Shown here one piece after another: positions 18,501-26,319 of a DNA stretch of 64,000 bases. Source of the DNA: Desulforamulus ferrireducens (lineage in GTDB: Bacteria > Bacillota > Desulfotomaculia > Desulfotomaculales > Desulfotomaculaceae); NCBI RefSeq assembly GCF_002005145.1, contig NZ_CP019698.1, positions 3,100,001 to 3,164,000 on the forward strand, given 5' to 3'. The notes under the pieces are model-generated. The model had not been told where the DNA came from. It searched no databases and was given only the letters and a program-made list of their open reading frames with translations. Position 1 is the stretch's first letter; each line of letters begins with the position of its first letter. The translations under genes were made by a program, and so were the position numbers.

Positions 18501-18559
18501 AGCAAAAATACAAAGGCATATAGGAGAGGAATATGTCTTTTTCTTTTTATGTCAAACAA
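15515..18559 (-). CDS. Exported S8 (subtilisin-family) peptidase with three SLH domains
   Basis: A 1014-aa cell-surface serine protease. A signal peptide spans residues 1-~32 and ends ALAAA. The peptidase S8 domain carries Asp77 (VAVADSGLD), His113 (NGHGTHISG), an Asn in SAGNG and Ser307 (SGTSMSTA), so the catalytic triad is complete. A long beta-rich middle region follows. The C-terminal ~190 residues hold three SLH repeats (FSDIAGHWAK.., FTDIPADYWC.., YKDKTNIAPWAK..). SLH domains bind pyruvylated secondary cell-wall polysaccharide, which fits csaB 11 kb away. The start is TTG behind AGGTGAT. A terminator separates it from the hexomutase gene upstream. Confidence 0.93.
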   Translation of the reverse strand: MFDIKRKRHIPLLYAFVFLLIIVMLPWPALAAAVEATYHLENNLAAGIMGVPALWALSQGSNGIGLTGKGQVVAVADSGLDGGNLDTLNPDIKERLVGVKDFSGDGWADPNGHGTHISGSIVGTGANSRGAIKGIAPDAGLYFQATYNENDKSLHIPSVYALLQDAYNAPGSPRIHVNSWGASFSDGIYDWDTYSLDKFVWEHPDMVVLKSAGNGYKTAKPFVSSPGAAKNAITVGSTEGIRGVDSGSDNPDQVAGFSSRGTFDGRIKPEVLAPGTWILSTRKTTASEEDSYLGMYNQNYSYMSGTSMSTALTAGTLALLRQYLVEQGYSPSAAALKAMLIFGTRTLAGVSSMDQGFGRVDAEKTLLALEKGDLQYIDAKGINTGEKVTYTFTSNGKPFKAVLAYTDYPKTPGLGKDLINDLDLKISGPDGQEIYWGNGYIDGDHLNNVESIILQNPQKGATYTIEVSGYQVVHGPQPFALVYGHLPQHGTVAQVKDQELVFTSGDIVKLEGNTSLRVVGESGETKSKLTDIPAGAEVYLTFDLDGRVKHIDALYTTVVSKLQSKEGGNVVVLLDGTRWTLAEGATIHVGGNQLNWWQLPLESELKMIVNPITGRVWRIDVQALPSQTPFEPSAITDEAVKRAITESRTSGKVVLSVGSRDGEQDKPVTLAFSVDMAEELYRNNKPVEFKLPGLTVEVPAAEFNKLQNLKSGAQLKLQVRWQSVGEQALPASDPLMYLRPVGKVVDLRASIVWLDGSQLIINQIENPVKITITSPLGAAAGLNIHRIGTYRLNEMTRQWEYQNSDYNPDTGKSSFTTKRFGKMAVLEASRTFSDIAGHWAKTDIEIMAARHIVRGITTETFGPQETVTRGQFTVMLIRTLGLVEDARANSFTDIPADYWCAGAVGTAAKMGLVSGYGDGSFGPNEPITREQMAAMLVRALRFNSSKAFPEVELPTINYKDKTNIAPWAKSSVSLISQVGIMKGRGPDTFEPKELTTRAEAAAVMVRLLNYKMNN

Positions 18560-18581
18560 AGTATCACCTCACATCACAAAA

Positions 18582-18614
18582 AAAAAGCCACCAGAAAAAA
18601 TTCGACGGCTTTTT
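18582..18614 (-). terminator. Terminator-like hairpin between hexomutase and subtilase genes
   Basis: AAAAAGCC pairs with GGCTTTTT around a 17-nt loop, and a ten-base T-run follows on the minus strand. It lies ~140 nt past the hexomutase stop and just before the subtilase start. The stem is short. Confidence 0.55.
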
Positions 18615-18755
18615 AGACAATTCCTTTTTTATAACAAAATAACTTCAAGCATTTTTTGTAAGAAAGTTGATATTAGCACTCCCTCAGCGAAGGGCTGAGA
18701 GACAAGCCGCTGAGGAAGATACTTTGGGGCAAGCAAAACTACAGGTCTTGTCCTG

Positions 18756-20213
18756 TTAATTTAATTGCAAAATTTCTTTGATCTCCTGCTGCAGTTCAGC
18801 TTTCTGCTCCCGGCTGTTGGCTTCCACATAGATGCGGAATAGCGGTTCAGTGCCGGAGGGACGAATTAGAACCCAGGCTCCGTCAGCTAAAATCAGTTTA
18901 GTACCGTCCATGGTAATTTTATCTCTCACCGGCTGCCCTGCCAGCTTAGAGGGAGCAAAATCCTTTAATTGCTTAAGAATAGCTTCCTTTTGCTCCGGGG
19001 TGGTGTGGATATCCAAGCGTTCGCTGTAAAGCTGACCGAACTCCGCATAGACCTGCTGCAACAACTGGCTGAGGCTCTTACCATGATGGGCTACCATTTC
19101 CGCCGCCAGAAGGCCGGCCAGTATACCATCCTTTTCAGGGATGTGTCCTTTAATGGACAAACCACCGCTCTCCTCGCCCCCCAGAATGCAGCCCTTTTCC
19201 AGCATATTTTGGCCGATGTATTTAAAACCCACCGCCGACTCAAAGACCTGTTGGCCATACTTGGCCGCCATGCGATCCAGCAAATGGGTGGTGGCTACGG
19301 TTCTGGCCACCGGCCCCCGCCAACCTTTAACTGTTAGCAAGTGATAGTACAACAGGGGCAAAAACTGATTGGGGGTAATATACTCCCCGTTGGAGTCAAT
19401 AATACCAAAGCGATCCGCATCTCCATCCAGAGCCAAACCTAACTGGGCGCCGCCGGACTTAACCCTTTGCCGCAGTTCCTCCAAAGATTGTCCTGTGGGT
19501 TCGGGCAAAGTCCCACCAAACAGCGGGTCCCGGGTGTTATGAAATACCTCTATCTGCACACCGGCCTCTCCCAGGATGTGCTCCAGATAACCAATGCCTG
19601 CCCCATACATGGGATCAATAACCACCTTGAGGCCAACCTTACCAATTTCTTCCAAATTAATAATGGAGGAAATATGCTCTATATACGCCCCAAAGGGATG
19701 GTGTTCTGTGCAAGACTCTTTTTTAGGTTGCTCCACTAAACGACCGTAGCGTCCCTCGGCCGGTTCCAATTGATAAAAATCACAGGGCTCTCCGGCCTGC
19801 AATTTAGCAATATTTTCCTCTATTTTTTTGGTGATATGGGGTAAAGCCGGACCGGCATACTCCGGTATAAATTTAAAACCATTATAGGGGGGCGGATTAT
19901 GACTGGCGGTAAGCATCACTGCCCCGGCCGCCTGGTACAGCTTAATGGCATAGGCTGTTACCGGCGTAGGAGTGGCGCCACAGCATAAAAAAACCGGTAT
20001 ACCCTGCCCTGTTAGTTCCTCCGCCACCGCCTCGGCAAACTCCTCGGCCAAAAAACGGTTGTCCCGGCCCACCACCAAGCCCCGCTTGCCAAGGCCCAAT
20101 TCATTAATATAGGCTGCCACAGCCCGAGCCACCAAGCGTACGTTATCAAAGGTAAAATCTTTGGCTATAATACCCCGCCAACCATCTGTACCAAAGGAAA
20201 TTTTATGACTCAA
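18756..20213 (-). CDS. Phosphoglucomutase/phosphomannomutase family protein
   Basis: An alpha-D-phosphohexomutase (485 aa) that interconverts hexose 1- and 6-phosphates and probably supplies glucose-1-phosphate for GalU a few genes on. The phosphoserine loop is MLTASHNPPPYNGFKF near residue 100. The metal loop is ALDGDADRFGII near residue 250 and the sugar loop GGEESGGLS near 335. The phosphate-binding end is IRPSGTEPLFRIY. I start at the TTG at 20213, because AATGGAGGG lies at good spacing; an ATG 7 codons upstream has no ribosome site. Substrate (glucose or mannose) cannot be told from sequence alone. Confidence 0.93.
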   Translation of the reverse strand: MSHKISFGTDGWRGIIAKDFTFDNVRLVARAVAAYINELGLGKRGLVVGRDNRFLAEEFAEAVAEELTGQGIPVFLCCGATPTPVTAYAIKLYQAAGAVMLTASHNPPPYNGFKFIPEYAGPALPHITKKIEENIAKLQAGEPCDFYQLEPAEGRYGRLVEQPKKESCTEHHPFGAYIEHISSIINLEEIGKVGLKVVIDPMYGAGIGYLEHILGEAGVQIEVFHNTRDPLFGGTLPEPTGQSLEELRQRVKSGGAQLGLALDGDADRFGIIDSNGEYITPNQFLPLLYYHLLTVKGWRGPVARTVATTHLLDRMAAKYGQQVFESAVGFKYIGQNMLEKGCILGGEESGGLSIKGHIPEKDGILAGLLAAEMVAHHGKSLSQLLQQVYAEFGQLYSERLDIHTTPEQKEAILKQLKDFAPSKLAGQPVRDKITMDGTKLILADGAWVLIRPSGTEPLFRIYVEANSREQKAELQQEIKEILQLN

Positions 20214-20366
20214 GGTATCTCCCTCCATTGACATTAAATGTCATACAAAGCTTATTCTATGATTGCTCCCACTTAATTATGCACATTAAACCAGACCTGG
20301 CAAGGTTTATAATGTCGTATTTTGGGGAATACTATGGTTAGTTAAATAAAAGGAGCTAGAGTAATT

Positions 20367-20474
20367 ATGGCCAAGGTAATAGACATTAAGGCACTTAATG
20401 CCAGACGCAAACTATTGGATAAATATCTGGGAGCTTGCAAAGATAAAAAAGCCGGCAAATCCGGCAGCAAATAG
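20367..20474 (+). CDS. Small basic protein, 35 aa, unrecognised
   Basis: A plus-strand ORF of 35 codons, MAKVIDIKALNARRKLLDKY then LGACKDKKAGKSGSK, with an AGGAG ribosome site 11 nt before the ATG. Upstream is a TATAAT box (20308-20313) with only a weak -35. The protein is strongly basic, has one cysteine, a predicted amphipathic helix over residues 5-22 and a Gly/Ser/Lys tail. It sits alone between divergent minus-strand genes. I do not recognise a family. Codon choice and composition look like coding sequence, but it is short. Confidence 0.5.
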   Translation: MAKVIDIKALNARRKLLDKYLGACKDKKAGKSGSK

Positions 20475-20489
20475 CGTACAGACAAAAAA

Positions 20490-20535
20490 CCCCCCTCGGC
20501 GAGGGAGGTGGCTTGGCCCCCTCAGTGAGGGGGCT
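20490..20535. repeat. Intergenic hairpin repeat, copy B (core only)
   Basis: Two GC-rich hairpins, CCCCCTCGGCGAGGGAGG and GCCCCCTCAGTGAGGGGGC, lie separated by 6 bp. They are the inner halves of the repeat family without the outer ACTCCC ends. The copy lies 2 bp past the epimerase stop codon and probably also serves as a transcription terminator. Confidence 0.75.
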
Positions 20536-20537
20536 TA

Positions 20538-21458
20538 TTATTTTTGTGCCTTACGATAAAACTCTACCGTATCCCGCAATCCCTTCTCCAGGCTGAACTG
20601 GGGCTGCCAATGGAGCTGCTCCGCAGCCTTTGTATTGGCCAAATAACTATGTACAATATCCCCCGCTCTGGGAGGGCCATAGACAGGTTCTAAGTCAGAT
20701 CCTACCTCCCGGCGCAGCAGTTGATAGAGTTCATTCACCGTAGAAGCCTTGCCGGTGCTAATATTTAAGATCTGATTTTCTCCCCGCTCCAAGGCCAACA
20801 GGTTAGCTGCAGCCACATCTTTAACATAAACAAAGTCTCTGGTTTGCTCACCATCTCCATAGATGGTCGGCGGCTTGTTACTAAGCAGCTTATCGATAAA
20901 AATAGCTACCACGCCCCCCTCCCCCAGTGCGTCTTGGCGAGGCCCATAGATGTTGGCGTAGCGCAAAGCTGTCCAGCGCAGACCGCATAATTCCTGGTAC
21001 AACTCCAAATAACGTTCGATGGTGCGCTTAGAGATACCATAACCGGACAGAGGGCATAGGGTATGTTTTTCATCCACCGGCAGATAAAGGGGATTGCCAT
21101 AAACCGCCGCAGAGGAAGCAAAGACAAATCTCTCCACCCCATGGCTGCGGCATCCTTCCAACAAATTGAGGGTGCCCATGATATTAACAGAGGCATCAAA
21201 GAGCGGGTCCCGCAGGGAAACCGGTACCGCCACTTGAGCAGCCTGGTGAATAATAGCCTGGGGCTTGAGAGCCTTAATCAGTTGGCCGATGGCAGCATCC
21301 CTAATATCCAGTTCATAAAGGGGCACCCCGCTGGGGAGATTTTCCCTTTTACCGGTGGATAAATGATCCACCACAAAAACCTCGTGCTGGGCTGCCAATA
21401 AGGCCTCTACAATATGGGATCCAATAAAGCCGGCACCACCGGTTACCAATACTCTCAC
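20538..21458 (-). CDS. NAD-dependent sugar-nucleotide epimerase (GalE-like)
   Basis: A 306-aa extended short-chain dehydrogenase, probably a UDP-glucose/UDP-N-acetylglucosamine 4-epimerase. The Rossmann motif GGAGFIGSH is at the N-terminus and the catalytic SxxYGISK at ~145-150, after SSAAVYG. The region PRQDALGEGGVVAIF and YGDGEQTRDFVYVKDVA are typical of the GalE/WbpP-like branch. The start is GTG behind AAGGTGA. It lies 10 bp after galU and together with it can make UDP-galactose-type precursors. Exact substrate is not certain. Confidence 0.88.
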   Translation of the reverse strand: MRVLVTGGAGFIGSHIVEALLAAQHEVFVVDHLSTGKRENLPSGVPLYELDIRDAAIGQLIKALKPQAIIHQAAQVAVPVSLRDPLFDASVNIMGTLNLLEGCRSHGVERFVFASSAAVYGNPLYLPVDEKHTLCPLSGYGISKRTIERYLELYQELCGLRWTALRYANIYGPRQDALGEGGVVAIFIDKLLSNKPPTIYGDGEQTRDFVYVKDVAAANLLALERGENQILNISTGKASTVNELYQLLRREVGSDLEPVYGPPRAGDIVHSYLANTKAAEQLHWQPQFSLEKGLRDTVEFYRKAQK

Positions 21459-21468
21459 TTAATTCACC

Positions 21469-22335
21469 TTATTCCGTTACAATTTCTTTTAAATATTGCC
21501 GGAAAGCCGCTGCTAGATCCGGTCTTTCCAAAGCAAATTCCACCGTGGCCATAAGATAACCCAGTTTATCTCCTACATCGTAGCGTCTACCCTCGAACAA
21601 ACAACCGTAAATGGCCTCGGCCTGCACCAAGCGTTTGAGGGCATCGGTTAGTTGAATCTCCCCACCGGCACCAGGCTTGGTGGTGGCTAAAATATCAAAA
21701 ATGCGGGGGCTGAGGATGTAGCGACCCATCACCGCCAAACGGGAGGGAGCCTCAGCAATGGCTGGTTTCTCCACCAAATCGTGAACCCGGCAGACCCCTT
21801 CCCTTTCCGGCGAAGCCTCCACAATGCCATACCTATCTACGTGTTCCTGGGGCACCTCTTGGACACCCAGTACGGAATAACGGTACTCCTCATACAGGTT
21901 AATCAGTTGCTTCAAACAAGGCACCTTGCTGCGGATAATATCGTCCCCCAGCAAAACAGCAAAGGGCTCATCTCCAATAAATTTGCGAGCGCAGTAAACC
22001 GCATGGCCTAGACCAAGGGGTTCCTTTTGACGTATGTAGTGAATATCCACCATCTCGCTAATGTCCCGGACCAAGCCAAGAAGTTCCGGTTTTTGCTTGT
22101 TATTTAACTGATATTCCAACTCCAGAGATTTATCAAAGTGATCTTCAATGGCCCTTTTATTGCGTCCTGTGACAATTAATATATCCTCGATGCCGGAAGC
22201 AACGGCCTCTTCCACAATGTACTGGATGGTCGGAGTATCCACAATGGGCAGCATTTCTTTGGGTTGGGCCTTGGTGGCAGGCAAAAAACGCACCCCTAAA
22301 CCGGCAGCGGGAATAATCGCCTTGCGAACTCTCAT
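21469..22335 (-). CDS. galU: UTP-glucose-1-phosphate uridylyltransferase
   Basis: GalU (288 aa) makes UDP-glucose from UTP and glucose-1-phosphate. The nucleotide loop IIPAAGLGVRFLPATKAQPKEMLPI shortly after the N-terminus, LGDDII near residue 110 and VGDKLGYL near the C-terminus fit the family. The open frame runs 41 codons further upstream, but those residues are atypical. The ATG at 22335 with GAAAGGA 8 nt away is the true start. It lies in a run hexomutase, epimerase, galU and TagO-type transferase, a coherent wall-polysaccharide precursor set. Confidence 0.95.
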   Translation of the reverse strand: MRVRKAIIPAAGLGVRFLPATKAQPKEMLPIVDTPTIQYIVEEAVASGIEDILIVTGRNKRAIEDHFDKSLELEYQLNNKQKPELLGLVRDISEMVDIHYIRQKEPLGLGHAVYCARKFIGDEPFAVLLGDDIIRSKVPCLKQLINLYEEYRYSVLGVQEVPQEHVDRYGIVEASPEREGVCRVHDLVEKPAIAEAPSRLAVMGRYILSPRIFDILATTKPGAGGEIQLTDALKRLVQAEAIYGCLFEGRRYDVGDKLGYLMATVEFALERPDLAAAFRQYLKEIVTE

Positions 22336-22378
22336 TGCCCCCATCCTTTCTGAATTATTGTAAAATGGAAAAGCGGCC

Positions 22379-23479
22379 CTACATTTTGGAGGACCGCCGC
22401 TGTAAATTCTGTGATACTGAAACAGTGGACTGAATGCCCGTTTGAGCAGCCTTGCCAATCACTCCTATTTTGTTGGCGGCGACAATAATCACCAGAGCCA
22501 AGATTAACAGGAGCAACACTGCCTGACTGGTGGAAATAACAGTAAGCAGGAAAGCGCTGATACCCAACAGTAAACTCACTGCATAGATGGCCAGCACCGT
22601 TTGCTTGTGGGAAAAGCCCAAAGCCATCATGCGGTGGTGCAGGTGCTCTTTATCTGGCTGAAAAATAGGTCGGTGACTCTGGTAACGACGCAGGATAGCA
22701 AAGAATACGTCCAGCAGGGGAATCCCCAGAATTACCATGGGTACAATGACCGAAATGGCGGTGGCTGCCTTGGCTACACCCATCACGGCCAGGGTGCTCA
22801 GAGCATAACCCAGAAACATGGAACCTGTATCGCCCAGGAAAATCTTAGCCGGGTAAAAATTGTACTTCAGGAAACCCAGGGTAGCAGCAGCCAGGATAAG
22901 AGCCAAGCCCACCACTTCCAGGCCAAAACCACCCAAGAGGGAGGATTGTTGCCAGGTTACCGCTGCCAGAGTAAGGGCGGCAATAAAGGAAGTGCCCCCA
23001 GCCAGGCCATCCAAACCATCTATTAAATTGACAGCATTGGTTACGGAAATAATCCAAAAAATAGTTAACGGTATGCCCCAAAAACCTAAATAAACTGGGT
23101 CACCGCTAATGGGGTTAGTAATAAAGTCTACTTGAATGCCAAAGGGGATTACCACCGTTGCAGCAGCGATTTGCCCCAACAATTTCACCTTAGCAGGCAG
23201 TCCCTTGATATCATCTAAAATACCCAGTAAAACGATAACCAACCCACCAACTAGTAAACCAGTTATTCTTTCATCTAGTTGCTGAGTAAGTAAGGTAGCT
23301 GCCGCAAAGGCCAGATACACCGCCAAGCCACCCATACGGGGCATAATTTTGCTGTGCACCTTGCGCTGATCCGGCTGATCGATGGCACCAATTTTAAAGG
23401 CAGCTTTACGAACCCAGGGTGTTAAAACTAAGGCCAGTGCTAAAGCCAGTAATACCGCTATTAATATATTATATGACAA
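22379..23479 (-). CDS. tagO: Undecaprenyl-phosphate N-acetylhexosamine-1-phosphate transferase (TagO/WecA type)
   Basis: A 366-aa polytopic membrane enzyme of the MraY/WecA/TagO family that starts glycan synthesis by moving a sugar-1-phosphate onto undecaprenyl phosphate. The motifs NAVNLIDGLDGLAGG (Asp-rich, Mg-binding), KYNFYPAKIFLGDTGSM and the C-terminal HHRMMALGFSHKQ are intact, and about ten membrane segments are visible. The start is TTG behind GGAGGG. With the TagA-type transferase at 36.7 kb it would begin a ManNAc-GlcNAc linkage unit of a wall teichoic-type or secondary wall polymer. Confidence 0.92.
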   Translation of the reverse strand: MSYNILIAVLLALALALVLTPWVRKAAFKIGAIDQPDQRKVHSKIMPRMGGLAVYLAFAAATLLTQQLDERITGLLVGGLVIVLLGILDDIKGLPAKVKLLGQIAAATVVIPFGIQVDFITNPISGDPVYLGFWGIPLTIFWIISVTNAVNLIDGLDGLAGGTSFIAALTLAAVTWQQSSLLGGFGLEVVGLALILAAATLGFLKYNFYPAKIFLGDTGSMFLGYALSTLAVMGVAKAATAISVIVPMVILGIPLLDVFFAILRRYQSHRPIFQPDKEHLHHRMMALGFSHKQTVLAIYAVSLLLGISAFLLTVISTSQAVLLLLILALVIIVAANKIGVIGKAAQTGIQSTVSVSQNLQRRSSKM

Positions 23480-23662
23480 TGTCTATCCCTCCATGACAAA
23501 GGCAAATTGGCATAATTCAAGATCTTAATTATTCTACCTCAGGAGGTACAGGCCTGTACAGCAGTAAATACTAGTACATTTACTAACCAACAACAAAATT
23601 GTTATTTGTTCTTTGAAAAAAGCTAATATTCTTATTTATAATCCCAAATTCGTGAAAAAACT

Positions 23663-24091
23663 CTATTGCTTCCCCATGGCAAACATCAGCTCTGCTTCGG
23701 CGGCCAGTTCTTCTCCTACGTAGGCTTTGGCTGTGCTTTTGCCCACAGTACCCCGCAGCTTCAAAATTTCCACTTCTATGCGCAGAGTGTCCCCCGGCAC
23801 CACCTGGCGGCGAAAGCGCGCTTTATCAATACCGGCAAAAAAAGCAATACGTCCGGCATAAGCAGGCATACTAAGGATAGCCACTGCCCCAACCTGGGCC
23901 ATGGCTTCAATAATTAATACCCCAGGCATCACAGGAAAACCGGGGAAATGCCCCTGGAAATATTCCTCGTTGGCGGTAACATTTTTGATGCCAACGACTT
24001 TTTTTCCTTCTTCCATCTCTAAAATGCGATCAACCAACAGAAATGGGTAGCGATGTGGTAAAATCTTCTGGATAGCGTTTATATCGAGCAT
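23663..24091 (-). CDS. fabZ: 3-hydroxyacyl-ACP dehydratase FabZ
   Basis: FabZ (142 aa) dehydrates 3-hydroxyacyl-ACP in type II fatty-acid synthesis. The hot-dog motif [11 protein letters not shown], the catalytic His in the N-terminal half ([27 protein letters not shown], including the Glu) and the C-terminal [16 protein letters not shown] are all present. The ribosome site GGAGG precedes the ATG. It is not next to other fab genes. The 183-bp gap before the TagO gene shows no clear feature. Confidence 0.96.
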   Translation of the reverse strand: MLDINAIQKILPHRYPFLLVDRILEMEEGKKVVGIKNVTANEEYFQGHFPGFPVMPGVLIIEAMAQVGAVAILSMPAYAGRIAFFAGIDKARFRRQVVPGDTLRIEVEILKLRGTVGKSTAKAYVGEELAAEAELMFAMGKQ

Positions 24092-24206
24092 GGTAAACCT
24101 CCAATTTTTATGTATATACGCATCAATTCGGCATTATTATAGTGGTTCCTGCCGGAAAAGACAAGTTTTTGTGCTTTGGGGCGGTTTAAGGGCAATTGGG
24201 GGACAT

Positions 24207-24290
24207 ACTCCCTCCGTCGACTGCACCGCCACCTTCAAGTCCTTTTAAGCCCCCTCTCTGAGGGGGCCGTCGCAAAGCGACTGGGGGAGT
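24207..24290. repeat. Intergenic hairpin repeat, copy C
   Basis: An 84-bp unit from ACTCCCTCCGTCG to CTGGGGGAGT. It has half 1 (GTCGACTGCACCGCCACC), a spacer, the GCCCCCTCTCTGAGGGGGC hairpin, a TCGCAAAGCGA stem and the closing GGGGGAGT. The ends form a short imperfect terminal inverted repeat. It lies between the divergent fabZ and FAD-protein genes. Confidence 0.8.
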
Positions 24291-24341
24291 GGATTTGGCG
24301 CTTTCATGTTAATGCAAAATTAATATTCAGGAGGTCATCAG

Positions 24342-26081
24342 GTGAAAAAACTAATTTTAATCTTACTAGCCCTACTATTATCCCTTGGCGGATATTTTTA
24401 CAGCTCTCAGTGGCAGCGGGCGGATATCGTAATCATTGGCGGTGGATTTGATGGCTGTGCGGCGGCGCGGAGCGCGGCTGCGACCGGACCGGACAAGAAA
24501 ATTATGCTGGTGGTAACCGAACCTGTGCAAATGCTAGGAGGGTTGGGAACCGCCGGAGGGCAGAATTTTACCGATATTCGGCTGTGGCAGGGAAATCTTG
24601 TCACCCAGGGTTCCTTTGGGCGCTGGTTTGCCAGGGCGGGGCAGTTTTATAACACCCAGCGGATGTCCGAGATTATTAATGAAGATTTAGCCCAGTTCAA
24701 TAATATTAAGATTCTTTACAGTTACGATATTGAAGAAGTAAGGACTAATGGTAACGACATCAAAGAAATACAGCTAAGGCAAATATATCGGCAAGAAAGT
24801 GGCGAAATTGCCTGGGGACAAGATGTGGCAAGGATAAAGGGAAAAATCTTCATTGACGCCTCCATGGACGGGCGTTTAACCCGCCTTGCCGGTAATAACC
24901 TGAGTGTTGGGCGGGCGGACTGGCCGGCGGAGTACTTACCGGCACCGGAAAATAACAGCCTGGCCCGGCAGCAGGCAGCAACCTTAATGTTTCAGGTGAA
25001 GGGTGTTAAGACACCGAGCAAAAATATGCGCATTCAAGACTGGGAATTTGTCCGAGATGCCAAGGGTAGTTGGGGCCTGGCCGGAGGCAAAGGGGCTTTT
25101 ACCACTAATCCCAAGGTAATTGCCTTCAATGACAAGTACGGTCCCCAGGGCTTTGCCATTAAACCCATAAATGCGGCGGCCAATGGCAAAGACAGCGATA
25201 TTTGGTGGATTAACTGTTTGTTAATCTTTAATGTGGCCGGCCATGCCCAGGAACGGGACAAAGGCAGTGACCGTTTCCCCGAACAAAACTTGCCCCAGGA
25301 ACTTACCGTGGACCAAGCCTGGGTGCAGGCCCGCGAATTTCTAAAAAATCCCGATTTCTTAGCTGCCCTGAGGGAATTTAAAGTGCAGGACACGGTCAAT
25401 GGCAGTTGGTACGGTTTTGGGGAAGCTGAATTAGTGCTGGATAACCAGGGGCAGCCGGTGGTGGGAGAAACTCTGTATATTCGGGAAACCCTCCACAGTA
25501 TCCAGGGAGGGCCAAACAGTGCCGAGGAAACCTCTAACAAGGCAGGAAAAGAAACCAACCTAACAAAAGCTGCCTTGGAAAACAGTAAATACGCCATAAC
25601 CACCCTGGAAGCCCAGCTGGCCGCAGCCCATCCGTCCAATAGCGATACAACCACCGATGCCGATAACTACCACAACCGCATCGGTCTGGGCTACTACATG
25701 ATGGATATCAACGCCTTTATACCAGAGGATTTAAAAGCCTCCGGTTCCTATGATTGGCCGGTAACCCAGCACCTGCGTCCCGATTGGCAGCAAGCCGGCG
25801 GCCAACCGAAAAATCCGGTTTACTTACCCTTTGAAGCGCTGCTGCCATCCACAACCAATAACTTACTGGTTCCCGGCTATGCCGCCAGCATCTCCTCCTT
25901 TGCCTGGGCGGAGCTGAGGGTGCTGCCCAATCTGGCTGTACTGGGCGATGCCGCCGGTGCAGCAGCGGTAAGAGCCATAGAAAAAAATACCGTCCCCCGC
26001 TCCTTCGGAGAGCAAGATATTGCCTGGCTGCAACAGAAGCTTCGGCAATTGGGAGCCATAATAGACAAAAATCCGGTATAA
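24342..26081 (+). CDS. Membrane-anchored/exported FAD-dependent oxidoreductase
   Basis: A 579-aa flavoprotein of the FAD-dependent oxidoreductase type (FAD_oxidored). Residues 1-22 are a hydrophobic signal or anchor, followed directly by the dinucleotide motif IVIIGGGFDGCAAARSAA. A second FAD-contact region reads GYAASISSFAWAELRVLP then LGDAAGAAAVRA near the C-terminus. Substrate and electron partner are unknown. It starts at GTG behind AGGAGG and is the only large plus-strand gene in the first 37 kb. The protein resembles the minus-strand gene at 32957-35014 in layout. No twin-arginine motif is seen, which is notable for a cofactor-bearing exported protein. Confidence 0.8.
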   Translation: MKKLILILLALLLSLGGYFYSSQWQRADIVIIGGGFDGCAAARSAAATGPDKKIMLVVTEPVQMLGGLGTAGGQNFTDIRLWQGNLVTQGSFGRWFARAGQFYNTQRMSEIINEDLAQFNNIKILYSYDIEEVRTNGNDIKEIQLRQIYRQESGEIAWGQDVARIKGKIFIDASMDGRLTRLAGNNLSVGRADWPAEYLPAPENNSLARQQAATLMFQVKGVKTPSKNMRIQDWEFVRDAKGSWGLAGGKGAFTTNPKVIAFNDKYGPQGFAIKPINAAANGKDSDIWWINCLLIFNVAGHAQERDKGSDRFPEQNLPQELTVDQAWVQAREFLKNPDFLAALREFKVQDTVNGSWYGFGEAELVLDNQGQPVVGETLYIRETLHSIQGGPNSAEETSNKAGKETNLTKAALENSKYAITTLEAQLAAAHPSNSDTTTDADNYHNRIGLGYYMMDINAFIPEDLKASGSYDWPVTQHLRPDWQQAGGQPKNPVYLPFEALLPSTTNNLLVPGYAASISSFAWAELRVLPNLAVLGDAAGAAAVRAIEKNTVPRSFGEQDIAWLQQKLRQLGAIIDKNPV

Positions 26082-26095
26082 CCCGGATTTTTGTC
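26064..26095. terminator. Bidirectional terminator overlapping the FAD-gene stop
   Basis: A 13-bp stem GACAAAAATCCGG/CCGGATTTTTGTC has the TAA stop codon at 26079-26081 in its loop region. It has T-rich sequence on both strands, so it can also end the minus-strand transcript of the zinc-finger gene. Confidence 0.75.
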
Positions 26096-26112
26096 TTTAT
26101 AAATAAATTATG

Positions 26113-26319
26113 CTAATTTGGTAGCCCCGTTGACGGGCCGTTGCCTACAGTTTTATTCAGCAGCATTTTAATCAATTCTACTTCCAGATACTGCTCACCG
26201 CATTGCTGACATTCCATTACCTTCATGGGAATATGGCTAGATTGTTGTCCTTCGGAATACTTGGCAGTGATTTCTTTAGCCTTAATTTCTCCCTCACACT
26301 GCGGGCATTTACTACTCAT
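26113..26319 (-). CDS. YgiT-type zinc finger protein
   Basis: A 68-aa protein with two CxxC knuckles, CPQC (residues 5-8) and CQQC (~37-40), in the arrangement of YgiT-type zinc-finger domains. These occur alone or as the N-terminal part of MqsA-like antitoxins. There is no HTH domain here and no MqsR-like toxin beside it, so a toxin-antitoxin role is not supported. Its ATG overlaps the stop of the lipoprotein gene (TAATG), so the two are translationally coupled. Confidence 0.75.
   Translation of the reverse strand: MSSKCPQCEGEIKAKEITAKYSEGQQSSHIPMKVMECQQCGEQYLEVELIKMLLNKTVGNGPSTGLPN

Noticed and set aside
18676-18720. Further copy of the hairpin repeat family
   Set aside because: ACTCCCTCAGCG and CGCTGAGG are similar in style, but the diagnostic ACCTCCCTC and GCCCCCTC hairpins are missing.
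25034-25654. Long minus-strand open frame (206 codons) opposite the FAD protein gene
   Set aside because: It is fully antisense to a gene with clear motifs, rich in Ser/Ala/Pro as shadow frames of such genes are, and has no ribosome site.
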